From the NCBI GenBank assembly GCA_041684965.1, contig JAWLGR010000017.1:35725-99724 (forward strand): 64,000 bases of DNA, given 5' to 3'. The stretch is from Mariniphaga sp041684965. Lineage in GTDB: Bacteria; Bacteroidota; Bacteroidia; Bacteroidales; Prolixibacteraceae. The position numbers and the translations under genes are program-made. The notes under the pieces were generated by a model. It was given only the letters and a program-made list of their open reading frames with translations, had not been told where the DNA came from and searched no databases. Positions 55,190-63,666 of the stretch are shown in pieces (positions within the stretch are counted from its first letter, which is position 1; every line of letters starts with the position of its first letter).

Positions 55190-56170
55190 ATGAAAACTGC
55201 TATTTTAATTTTAACGCTTGCATTTCTTTTTGCTGGCGCAACAGCTCAAGGCAATGCTTCAGGAAAGAATCAGGAAGGAATTGCAAAGAATTATTTGCAT
55301 GACAAGAACATACAGTCCAATCCTGCCGTAATTTTTGCTTCGGGATTTGAAAATGGTTTTGAAGGCTGGACTGCCTACAATGAAAAGATCAGCGAAATTA
55401 TTACCGATCCCAAAGCTGCATTTTCAGGTAGCAAGGTATTAAAATCAACTGCTACCCGTGGTGTCAATACCGGCGGAGATGTGGATTATAAAATTGTTCC
55501 CGGACAGGACCAGATATACGTGCGGTTTTACACCAAATTAGATGAAAACACCGTTATTCCACACCATTTTGTAAAAATACGTGCCATAAAGGAAGGATTC
55601 TGGCCCAATGCAGGACAAAAACCTCCCGGCGATAAAGCTTTCTGGACAGGTATTGAACCACTTCCTGACCATACCTGGAATTTATATACCTACTGGCACG
55701 ATATGCACAGCTGGCAAAGCAGGGAAGGCAAACCCGACGGTCGGCCAAACCCATATTTCGGCAATGTATTCCGGGTGCCGGGACAGGAACCGTTGAAAAA
55801 AGGAGAATGGATTTGTGTGGAAGCTATGATGAAGGCCAATACGCCCGGTCAGAATGATGGGGAGCAGGCATTCTGGATAAACGGGGTAAAAATTGGTCAC
55901 TGGAAAAAAGGAGAGCCAATGGGTGAATGGAGAAACGATCGGTTTGTTATCGGTGGGGATAACCCAAAGCCTTTTGAAGGATATAACTGGAGAACAGCTG
56001 AAGATGTAAAAATCAATATGATAAAATTACAATGGTACATCAGCAAGGAACACATGGAACGTAAAAAAGCCACACAGGATGACAACAGCGTTTTTTTTGA
56101 CAATGTTGTGGTGGCAACCGAATACATTGGCCTGATGTATGACGAAAAGGGTGCTGTTGTTAAAAGGTGA
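55190..56170 (+). CDS. Secreted jelly-roll protein, tandem copy A
   Basis: The 326-residue protein has a signal peptide (MKTAILILTLAFLFAGATAQ), a short linker and one jelly-roll domain (about 45-326). The linker 'EGIAKNYLHDKNI' matches the interdomain linker of the protein at 46330. The domain starts 'IFASGFENGFEGWTAYNEK' and keeps 'YWHDMHSWQSREG', 'PDGRPNPYFGN', 'KGEWICVEAMMKANTPG', 'GEQAFWINGVKIGHW' and 'VVVATEYIGLMYDEKG'. Copy A has Phe in PYFGN and Leu in YIGLM, where the others have Tyr and Pro. It looks secreted and soluble; glycan cleavage or binding is possible but unproven. Confidence 0.82.
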   Translation: MKTAILILTLAFLFAGATAQGNASGKNQEGIAKNYLHDKNIQSNPAVIFASGFENGFEGWTAYNEKISEIITDPKAAFSGSKVLKSTATRGVNTGGDVDYKIVPGQDQIYVRFYTKLDENTVIPHHFVKIRAIKEGFWPNAGQKPPGDKAFWTGIEPLPDHTWNLYTYWHDMHSWQSREGKPDGRPNPYFGNVFRVPGQEPLKKGEWICVEAMMKANTPGQNDGEQAFWINGVKIGHWKKGEPMGEWRNDRFVIGGDNPKPFEGYNWRTAEDVKINMIKLQWYISKEHMERKKATQDDNSVFFDNVVVATEYIGLMYDEKGAVVKR

Positions 56171-56570
56171 AGAGTTTGAATTTGTCTGACATTTGTAGTT
56201 TGAAAAGTTCGAATAGTTTGAAGAGTTCGAAAGAGTTCGAAGAGTTTAAAAGTTTGACCCCTTTAGCGTTCGGAGGTTTGAATGTTTCAATGTTTGAGGG
56301 TTTCAGTGTTTAGGGAGGTTTGGTGTTTTTAGTGTTTTGGTGGTAAAAAAGAATGAGGGCTGGAAGACGGAAGACCAAAGCAAGAAGGATTTGAATGTTT
56401 CAATGTTTGAGGGTTTTAGTGTCTAGGGAAGTTTGGTATTTTTAGTGTTTTAGTGGTAAATATACAAACGTTTGAATTGGGTATGCATTTCATTGGTCTT
56501 AGTCTTGATACTTGATACTCTTAGTCTTGATACTCGATATCGAAATAAACTATTAAAAATTAATTTATAA
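56171..56570. repeat. Intergenic repeat between copies A and B
   Basis: These 400 bp have no gene. The first part repeats GAGTTTGAA and AGTTCGAA-like units and a TTTGACCCCTTTAGCGTTCG block that recurs after copy B (near 57637). From 56339 the upstream block described at 54952 follows. There are multiple TTTGAGGGTTT and AGTGTTT motifs. Confidence 0.85.
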
Positions 56571-57551
56571 ATGAAAACTGCTATTTTAATTTTAACGCTT
56601 GCATTTATTTATGCTGGCGCAACAGCTCAAGGCAATCCTTCAGGAAAGAATCAGGAAGGTATTGCAAAGAAATATTTGCACGACAAGAACATTCAATCCA
56701 ATCCTGCCGTAATTTTTGCTTCGGGGTTTGAAAACGATTTTGAAGGCTGGTCGTATCATAACAGCAAGATAAGCCAAATCATCAATCATCCCGATTCCGC
56801 CTTTTCAGGAAACAAGGTTCTAAAATCAACAGCAACGCGCGGTGTCAATACAGGTGGCGATGTGGATTATAAAATTTTCCCGGAACAGGAACAGATTTAT
56901 CTGCGGTTCTATACAAAGCTGGATAAGAATACCATTATCCCCCATCATTTTGTAAAGATCAGGGCAATCAGGGAAGGCGCCTCTACACGGGCAGGACAAA
57001 AGCCAAAGGGAGACCAGGCTTTCTGGACAGGCATAGAACCCCTCCCCGACCACTCTTGGAATTTTTATACCTACTGGCACGAAATGCACAGCTGGCAAAG
57101 CTGGGAAGGACATTCCGACGGTCGACCAAATCCTTATTACGGCAACGTATTCCGGGTTCCCGGACAGGAGCCGCTGAAAAAGGGGGAATGGATTTGCGTT
57201 GAAGCAATGGTGAAGGCCAACACCCCAGGAAAGCACGACGGGGAGCAGGCATTCTGGATTAATGGTGAAAAAATCGGGCACTGGAAGACAGGAGAACCCT
57301 CCGGAACCTGGAGGGGTGACAAATTTGTTATCGGCGCTGATAATGCAAAACCATTCGAAGGGTATAACTTCAGGACCTCAGAAGATGTGAAGATTAATCA
57401 GATAAAGCTGCAATGGTACATCAGCGATGAACATATGGTAAAGAAAAAGGCCACCCAGGACGAAAACAGTGTGTATTTCGACAATGTGGTAATAGCCACT
57501 GAATACATAGGCCCGATGTATGATGAAAAGGGCGCTGTTGTTAAAAGGTGA
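56571..57551 (+). CDS. Secreted jelly-roll protein, tandem copy B
   Basis: The 326-residue protein is nearly identical in its signal peptide and linker to copies A and C. Its first jelly-roll strands differ ('DFEGWSYHNSKISQIINHPDSAFSG') and resemble the protein at 46330 ('NNVSKIINHSDSAFSG') more than its tandem neighbours. It keeps 'YWHEMHSWQSWEG', 'DGRPNPYYGN', 'GEQAFWINGEKIGHW' and 'VIATEYIGPMYDEKG'. The mosaic pattern suggests gene conversion or recombination among the family. The context and likely extracellular location are as for copy A. Confidence 0.82.
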   Translation: MKTAILILTLAFIYAGATAQGNPSGKNQEGIAKKYLHDKNIQSNPAVIFASGFENDFEGWSYHNSKISQIINHPDSAFSGNKVLKSTATRGVNTGGDVDYKIFPEQEQIYLRFYTKLDKNTIIPHHFVKIRAIREGASTRAGQKPKGDQAFWTGIEPLPDHSWNFYTYWHEMHSWQSWEGHSDGRPNPYYGNVFRVPGQEPLKKGEWICVEAMVKANTPGKHDGEQAFWINGEKIGHWKTGEPSGTWRGDKFVIGADNAKPFEGYNFRTSEDVKINQIKLQWYISDEHMVKKKATQDENSVYFDNVVIATEYIGPMYDEKGAVVKR

Positions 57552-58342
57552 AGAGTTTGAATTTGTCTGACATTTGTAGTTTGAAGAGTTCGAAGGGTTC
57601 GAAAGAGTTCGAAGAGTTTGAAGAGTTTAAAAGTTTGACCCCTTTAGCGTTCGGAGGTTTGAATGTTTAAATGTTTGAGGGTTTCAATGTTTAAGCTTAA
57701 GGGTTTCAGTGTTTAAGGGTTTCAGTGTTTAGGGAAGTTTTTTGTGTTTTGGTGGTAAAAAAGAATGAGGGCTGGAAGACGGAAGATCGAAACAAGTAGG
57801 GTTTGAATGTTTCAATGTTTGAGGGTTTCAGTGTTTGAATGTTTCAGTGTTTNNNNNNNNNNNNNNNNNNNNNNNNNNNNNNNNNNNNNNNNNNNNNNNN
57901 NNNNNNNNNNNNNNNNNNNNNNNNNNNNNNNNNNNNNNNNNNNNNNNNNNNNGGTAAAAAAGAATGAGGGCTGGAAGACGGAAGATCGAAACAAGTAGGG
58001 TTTGAATGTTTCAATGTTTGAGGGTTTCAGTGTTTGAATGTTTCAGTGTTTGAGGGTTTCAGTGTTTGAGGGTTTCAGTGTTTAGGGAAGTTTTTTGTGT
58101 TTTGGTGGCAAAAAAGAATGAGGGCTGGAAGCCGGAAGACCGAAGCTGAGTAGGGTTTGAATGTTTCAATGTTTGAGGGTTTCAGTGTCTAGGGAAGTTT
58201 GGTGTTTTTAGTGTTTTAGTGGTAAAATAAACAATTGTTTGAATTTGAATGGGTAAGCATTTCATTAGTCTTAGTCTTGATACTTGATACTATTAGTCTT
58301 GATACTCGATATCGAAATAAACTATTAAAAATTAATTAATAA
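57552..58342. repeat. Intergenic repeat between copies B and C, with an assembly gap
   Basis: There is no gene. It starts with the same post-gene block as after copy A, then expands into several copies of TTTCAATGTTTGAGGG / TTTCAGTGTTT units. It contains at least three copies of the GAATGAGGGCTGGAAG block (near 57764, 57962 and 58117). The block at 58104-58342 is upstream copy C. The region is interrupted by N bases at 57853-57952. Confidence 0.85.
57853..57952. other. Run of 100 N (scaffold gap)
   Basis: Exactly 100 undetermined bases, a conventional filler length. The roughly 95 bp on each side (57757-57852 and 57953-58050) are practically identical, so the true gap could be zero or could hide further repeat units. 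Confidence 0.97.
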
Positions 58343-59320
58343 ATGAAAACTGCTATTTTAATTTTAACTCTTGCATTTCTTTATGCTGACGCAACGGCTC
58401 AAGGCAATGCTTCAGGAAAGAATCAGGAAGGCATTGCAAAGAATTATTTGCATGACAAGAACATTCACTCCAATCCTGCCGTAATTTTTGCTTCGGGATT
58501 TGAAAATGGTTTTGAAGGCTGGACTGCCTACAATGAAAAGATCAGTGAAATAGTTTCCGATCCCAAAGTTGCATTTTCAGGTAGCAAGGTATTAAAATCT
58601 ACAGCTATCCGTGGTGTCAATACCGGTGGAGATGTGGATTACAAGATTGAACCAGGCCAGGAACAGATTTACCTTCGGTTTTATACAAAACTGGATGAAA
58701 AAACCATTAATCCCCACCACTTTGTAAAGATAAGGGCTATCAAAGATGGAGTCTGGCCCAATGCAGGACAAAAGCCCGAGGGCGATAAAGCATTCTGGAC
58801 CGGTATAGAACCGCTTGAAAACAACACCTGGCACTTCTACACCTATTGGCACGATATGCACAGCTGGCAAAGCAGGGAAGGCAAACCCGACGGTCGGCCA
58901 AATCCCTATTACGGCAACAACTTTAATGTTCCCGGACAGACACCTTTTAAAAAGGGAGAATGGATTTGTGTGGAGGCCATGATGAAAGCCAATACGCCCG
59001 GTCAGAATGATGGAGAGCAGGCATTCTGGATAAATGGCAAAAAAATAGGGCACTGGAAACAAGGTGAACCACTTGGAGAATGGCGAAACGACCGTTTTGT
59101 TACCGGGGGCGAAAATCCAAGGCCTTTTGAAGGATTTAACTGGAGAACTGCCGGAGATTTAAAGATCAATAAGATTGTTCTGCAATGGTATCTCAGCAGG
59201 GAACATATGGAACGAAAAAATGCACCCAAAGAAAACACGGTGTATTTCGACAATGTTGTTGTGGCAACTGAATACATAGGCCCAATGTACGATAAAAAGG
59301 GTGCAATTGTCGGGAAATGA
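58343..59320 (+). CDS. Secreted jelly-roll protein, tandem copy C
   Basis: The 325-residue protein has the same signal peptide (with 'YADATAQ'), linker and jelly-roll as copy A. It keeps 'YWHDMHSWQSREG', 'DGRPNPYYGN' (followed by 'NFNVPGQTPFKKGEW'), 'GEQAFWINGKKIGHW' and 'VVATEYIGPMYDKKG'. It has unique changes, including 'NPHHFVKIRAIKDGVWPNAG' and 'ENNTWHFYTYW'. Copies A and C share the long block around 'WQSREGKPDGRPNPY'; B is the outlier. It is followed by repeat-rich DNA, not by another family member. Confidence 0.82.
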   Translation: MKTAILILTLAFLYADATAQGNASGKNQEGIAKNYLHDKNIHSNPAVIFASGFENGFEGWTAYNEKISEIVSDPKVAFSGSKVLKSTAIRGVNTGGDVDYKIEPGQEQIYLRFYTKLDEKTINPHHFVKIRAIKDGVWPNAGQKPEGDKAFWTGIEPLENNTWHFYTYWHDMHSWQSREGKPDGRPNPYYGNNFNVPGQTPFKKGEWICVEAMMKANTPGQNDGEQAFWINGKKIGHWKQGEPLGEWRNDRFVTGGENPRPFEGFNWRTAGDLKINKIVLQWYLSREHMERKNAPKENTVYFDNVVVATEYIGPMYDKKGAIVGK

Positions 59321-59721
59321 GGAGTTTGATTGTTTTAATGTTTGAGAGTTTGAATTTTTTAATGTTTCACTGTTTGAGGGTTTTAGTGTTTGGTGAAATT
59401 TGGTGGTTTAGGTTTAGGTAGTAGTCCTGCATTTTAGAGACAGAGGGAAAAAGCCACAAAGACTCTAAGACTCAAAGATTCACTAAGTTGAAGATTTTCT
59501 TTGTGTTTCTTCCTTAGTGCCTTTGAGCCTTAGTGGCGAAATAATCTATTTCCTGGTCTTGATACTTGATACTTTTAGTCTTGATACCACTTTTGAAATC
59601 TGGTGGATTTGGGTTTGGTGGTAAAAAAGGTTAAATATAATTGCCACTAAGACTCTAAGGCTCAAAGAATCACTAAGTTTAACTCTTTTAGGATTTCACC
59701 TGATACACATTAATCTCCATA
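59321..59721. repeat. Repeat-rich gap with dispersed palindromic elements
   Basis: These 401 bp have no gene. An element at 59453-59537 begins GCCACAAAGACTC and ends with the complementary ending TTTGAGCCTTAGTGGC. A half-copy lies at 59643-59680. A CTTGATACTTGATACT motif (near 59559) matches the one before the three jelly-roll genes but is not followed by a gene here. A related element is at 63504-63575. Confidence 0.75.
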
Positions 59722-60936
59722 TTACATTTTGAGGGAATATTTAAAAATCACAGGATTATCATCTATTTGGATGTCGGTTAAAAGCTCTTCCCAGTTTTTT
59801 AATCTTTCAGGCCCAATCTTTTTATCTTCTTTTTCTTCTTTGTATCGTTCGTGCAGGTACCAGGATGATGTACCTGAGTAAATAGATTGTTCATCAATGT
59901 GAACGGGTGTAAAGAACATACTGGCATTTTTCATTGACCAGGGCAATCCGCTGAATTCATAAAGTTTATTGGCAGGTTTGTTATAAAGGGCAAACTGAAA
60001 CCTGTAATTAATCGAATATTGAAGTATAATCCAGTTACTATTTTCATAAAACTTAATGAAACCAGGGATGTAATTCTTATTCGCTTCCTTAAATGTTTCC
60101 ATCTGTTCATTTGTTGAAGGCGTCCTGCTTTCATTTAATACATTTCTGACATTATCCGGCAAGGTATATGATTTAAAATTTACTGAATAATGTGGTATTA
60201 TTGTATCGTTGCAGAGTTTATAGATGGTATTCTGAAGAGGTTCAACGAAGGATATACTGCCATCCATTTGAAGTGAGCTGTGCTCATAAAATAAGAGATG
60301 AATAACTGAATGCTTTGGACCTGAAATTTTATCGATAATGTTTCCCTTATTATCAAATTTTATAAATTTTAGTTCCCCGGGAGTGCTGTCAATATTTTTT
60401 GAGTTGGTAACATTCCCTACAAATCCCCAATAATAATCATCCTCAGCGAGCCCGATGGAATGAATAAAAAAATCAACAGCAAATTCCCGGATAAAAATAC
60501 CACTGAAATCGTAAATTATTATTTTACGTCCCCTTATGTCGTAGAGTATGATGTTTTCATTTTTCTTGTCAAGAATAAAATCTTCAATTTTAAGATACTC
60601 CCCCGGCCCGTTTCCCTCTCTGCCAATTTTTGTAATGAATTTACCATTATCATTAAACTTTGCCAGAATATTATTTCGGCCATCGAGAATAAAATAGTTT
60701 TCATCTGCCAACTGCAATTTTGTTATTCCACCAAGCAGACTTCCAGGATGAGTTTCCAGTGGAATGATTTCAACCGATTGAAAAACATCCTCAAAGATGA
60801 ATCGGTTGTCGGTAATATGAGGTGATAACTCAATAACAGGCAATTCTTTTGGCGTTGAGTGCGGAATACAGGAGGTACCTGAAACTATAAGCAACAACAA
60901 AAGCGGGATTATTAACTGGTTATATAGTGCCTTCAT
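59722..60936 (-). CDS. 6-bladed beta-propeller lipoprotein
   Basis: The 404-residue protein has lipobox SGTSC. It shows the layout of Bacteroidota 6-bladed beta-propellers: 'FQSVEIIPLETHPGSLLGGI' near the start, then 'ILDGRNNILAKFNDNGKFI' and the signature 'KIGREGNGPGEYLKIEDFIL', with blade repeats continuing to the end. These proteins are widespread near SusCD loci. Their role is uncertain, though they are thought to bind ligands or proteins at the surface or in the periplasm. It is the last of three consecutive paralogues on the minus strand, 29 bp after the previous one. Confidence 0.88.
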   Translation of the reverse strand: MKALYNQLIIPLLLLLIVSGTSCIPHSTPKELPVIELSPHITDNRFIFEDVFQSVEIIPLETHPGSLLGGITKLQLADENYFILDGRNNILAKFNDNGKFITKIGREGNGPGEYLKIEDFILDKKNENIILYDIRGRKIIIYDFSGIFIREFAVDFFIHSIGLAEDDYYWGFVGNVTNSKNIDSTPGELKFIKFDNKGNIIDKISGPKHSVIHLLFYEHSSLQMDGSISFVEPLQNTIYKLCNDTIIPHYSVNFKSYTLPDNVRNVLNESRTPSTNEQMETFKEANKNYIPGFIKFYENSNWIILQYSINYRFQFALYNKPANKLYEFSGLPWSMKNASMFFTPVHIDEQSIYSGTSSWYLHERYKEEKEDKKIGPERLKNWEELLTDIQIDDNPVIFKYSLKM

Positions 60937-60965
60937 TGTGTTTAATGGATTTATTATTTATAAAA

Positions 60966-62072
60966 TCAATAACCAGATTTTGGTTTAATTTTAAGAATCA
61001 CAGAATTGCTGTTTGCTTCTATAGGATATTTCGTTTTATTTTCAGCATTGAAATAATCATGGCCGTTAATTATCGACAGAGATTCCATTGATGAATAAAA
61101 ATAGTTGTCCTTGTAATAAGATAAATTTGGAAACCAGGATTCACATTTATAAACTGTTTTCTGATGGGTTTTAATGTCGTAGATAAAGATATTTTTTTGT
61201 ATTCCATCCCTAATAAACATGGAAACAAAGTGGTTATTAATAAACTGGGCATGCAGGAAAAAAACATAATTTTTCATATTGCTGAAAAGTTCCTGAGGGT
61301 TTGCGTATAGCTCTACCGGAATTTCTTTTCCCTCAAAATCTAATTTCAGTGTTAAAGAATCTGGTCGTCCTATGTTGGCATACAAGGTGGAGGTGAAAAA
61401 ATCGAAATAGGAGCTGCCCTGTTCGTTGTTAAAGAAGGGATTGGTAATTAAGGTTGGCAAGGCAACATGAACTGGCAAGAGCTTTTTTTCTTTCTTCAGG
61501 AGGTTAAAATCCCTGTCGAAGGTAAAAAGCAGGAAAGCTTCTTCTCCCGTTAAAACCGACTGGTGGTTTGAGGAAAAGATATAACCATTTTCACAGTTAC
61601 TGATGTTCCACAATAGTGCTGAAGATGTCAGTTTCTTTTGAAACAGAAACTTGCCGAGGAAATCATAAACGTAAACGATGGACGGATAACCGAGAATAAC
61701 AATGTTTTGTGTGGCCTCATCGATTGTAAAATCTTCCATGTTTGAATATTCTCCCGGCCCCTTGCCGACGCTGCCGATTGTACGAATGAATGTACCGTCT
61801 TCAGCAAATATTAACACCTTCTTACGTTTTACTTTATCCAGGATGAAGTACTTATCATCGTGTACAATTAATTTATTTATGGTGCCGAAAAGGCTTTCTT
61901 TTTTTGTTTCTAAAGCTATGTATTCGAATCCGTCAAATAATGTATTCAAAGTAAAATCAAGGCGCGGTTCCTGAAGCAGAAAAATCGTGCTGTTGTTTAT
62001 GGCATCCTGTTTTTTTTCGGTACAAGAAACCAAAAGATTACATATTATAAACAGACTGAGGATATTTTTCAT
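60966..62072 (-). CDS. 6-bladed beta-propeller lipoprotein
   Basis: The 368-residue paralogue has lipobox LLVSC. It contains the same 'FEYIALETKKESLFGTINKL' opening, 'ILDKVKRKKVLIFAEDGTF' and 'TIGSVGKGPGEYSNMEDF' signature. Identity to its neighbours is low outside these blocks. It lies 17 bp after the propeller at 62090 and 29 bp before the one at 59722, so the three are an operon. The C-terminus ends 'NSVILKIKPKSGY', like other family members. The ligand is unknown. Confidence 0.88.
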   Translation of the reverse strand: MKNILSLFIICNLLVSCTEKKQDAINNSTIFLLQEPRLDFTLNTLFDGFEYIALETKKESLFGTINKLIVHDDKYFILDKVKRKKVLIFAEDGTFIRTIGSVGKGPGEYSNMEDFTIDEATQNIVILGYPSIVYVYDFLGKFLFQKKLTSSALLWNISNCENGYIFSSNHQSVLTGEEAFLLFTFDRDFNLLKKEKKLLPVHVALPTLITNPFFNNEQGSSYFDFFTSTLYANIGRPDSLTLKLDFEGKEIPVELYANPQELFSNMKNYVFFLHAQFINNHFVSMFIRDGIQKNIFIYDIKTHQKTVYKCESWFPNLSYYKDNYFYSSMESLSIINGHDYFNAENKTKYPIEANSNSVILKIKPKSGY

Positions 62073-62089
62073 ATTAACCTAATTTTCTA

Positions 62090-63313
62090 CTACCATCTGC
62101 AATTTATTAATGGGGTCTTCCGACATTTGTACATTACGATACAAGGATTGTCGTTGTGTGTTAAATTTTTAAGATTATTCCATGAAGAAAGTTTGGGATC
62201 CTTCTTAAGTTTCTCAATTAAATTATCCATCAAAATTCCACTGATTGGTGCTATAAGCTTATCTTCATATGACGTATGAAAGAACCCCATAATTTTTCCG
62301 GAAAAATTGGTCATGTCATCTTGAAAATTTAATAATTTAGTACTATTCATTGCACCTGTTCTACGATCGTAGAATAAAACATATTTGTTCGCATGATTTA
62401 AATATTCCAATATTACCAGATCGTTTATTTCAGAATAGCCAGAGATGCCAATTAACTTTTCATTTTTCAATAGTTTTACTAAGTTATTTGAGTTGGAATT
62501 GTCATAAATTTTTACCAATTCTTCTTGCTTTAACTCTTTGTTAGAATTTAAGGTAATTATTGATTTCAAAGAATGACTTTCAATACTATAAACTGTATTC
62601 ATTAAAAAACTACGAAATCGAAGATTTTTATCTGTTTTAAAAAAAATTGTACCCGGAGATATTTGAGAATTGTCCTTAAATCCTTTGGGATATGTATTAG
62701 GAAACCATTCACCTGTTACATCGCCATCAAGGTCTATTGAATACAAAAGATAAGGGGATAAATCGTGGATAAAATTACTAATATAAATTTCACCCTTATA
62801 TAATTCAATACTCTTAGCAGCAACTTTAGATTTCAGCTGTATACTTTTTATATAATCTCCATTAATACCATATAATAATACTGAATTTAGCCTGCCATCA
62901 TATACTGCAATTATACCCATTGCTTCATCTGCAGAAATTGAAGATGGAGATAAGTATTCTCCCGGACCTTTTCCTATTCTTCCAATTTTTGTTATGAATT
63001 TTCCGTTTATGTCGAATAAAAAAACCGTTTTAGCAATAGAACGATCCAGTACTATTATTTTATCTTTTATAAAACGGATGCTATTAATTTTTCCAATGAG
63101 CGATTCACTTGTAGTTTCAAGGGGTATAATTTCATAGCTATCAAATATATCAGAGAAATAAACAATTCCATTAGTTTTCAAATTATCAACATCAATTCCA
63201 ATACTTTCTGACGAAAAATCTGAATTTCTAATTTGAGAATAACCAAAAAGACAAGCGAATATGAAACAGATTTTAATGACTGTTTTTAAAATTATAGTAT
63301 TTTTTATTTTCAT
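62090..63313 (-). CDS. 6-bladed beta-propeller protein, secreted
   Basis: The 407-residue protein has a signal peptide (ending GYSQ) rather than a clear lipobox. It contains 'YEIIPLETTSESLIGKIN', 'FDINGKFITKIGRIGKGPGEYL' and late 'NDNPCIVMYKCR', as in the other two propellers. It is the most upstream of the three. The 353-bp gap above it carries a dispersed repeat, and a TATGTTTG site at 63436-63429 on the minus strand could be a -7 promoter element. It probably works with the neighbouring glycan systems; its function is not established. Confidence 0.87.
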   Translation of the reverse strand: MKIKNTIILKTVIKICFIFACLFGYSQIRNSDFSSESIGIDVDNLKTNGIVYFSDIFDSYEIIPLETTSESLIGKINSIRFIKDKIIVLDRSIAKTVFLFDINGKFITKIGRIGKGPGEYLSPSSISADEAMGIIAVYDGRLNSVLLYGINGDYIKSIQLKSKVAAKSIELYKGEIYISNFIHDLSPYLLYSIDLDGDVTGEWFPNTYPKGFKDNSQISPGTIFFKTDKNLRFRSFLMNTVYSIESHSLKSIITLNSNKELKQEELVKIYDNSNSNNLVKLLKNEKLIGISGYSEINDLVILEYLNHANKYVLFYDRRTGAMNSTKLLNFQDDMTNFSGKIMGFFHTSYEDKLIAPISGILMDNLIEKLKKDPKLSSWNNLKNLTHNDNPCIVMYKCRKTPLINCRW

Positions 63314-63666
63314 ATTTATTTATTCAATAAAATCTAAACAAAACGTTACCGGAATAAACTGTTTTGGGGAATTGTAGCTGTAGTTTCACTGGGTTGGGTT
63401 TCATTTTTATTTTAGTTTTATTTTAAATCAAACATAAGGAAAATATTTTACAAAAAAAAAGTCTGTAGACACCTAGGTTTTATAAAGTAAATTGGGAAGA
63501 AATGCCACAAAAGCTGAAAGGCACAAAGATTCACAAATGCTTAGTGATTTCTTAGTGTCTTTGAGCCTTCGTGGCAAAATATCGCAACTAAAGATTACCA
63601 CGGACGAAAAATCCCTGTCAGCGTCGTGAGACCTCACGAGTATGTTCTGATAGCACACTTTCTAAC
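63314..63666. other. Non-coding gap with a dispersed palindromic repeat
   Basis: No gene is seen in these 353 bp. The element at 63504-63575 begins GCCACAAAAGC and ends TTTGAGCCTTCGTGGC, the same family as at 59453. The rest is A/T-rich upstream DNA for the gene ending at 63313. Confidence 0.65.
63504..63575. repeat. Dispersed palindromic element (GCCAC...GTGGC)
   Basis: It opens with GCCACAAAAGCTGAAAGGC and closes with CTTTGAGCCTTCGTGGC, with complementary ends and a centre of CACAAATGCTTAGTG type. It matches 59453-59537. Confidence 0.7.

Noticed and set aside
57552..58342. Possible CRISPR-like array (repeated short motifs)
   Set aside because: Repeat units are of irregular length and spacing, with low-complexity TTTGAGGG / TTTCAGTG sequence; spacers are not unique.
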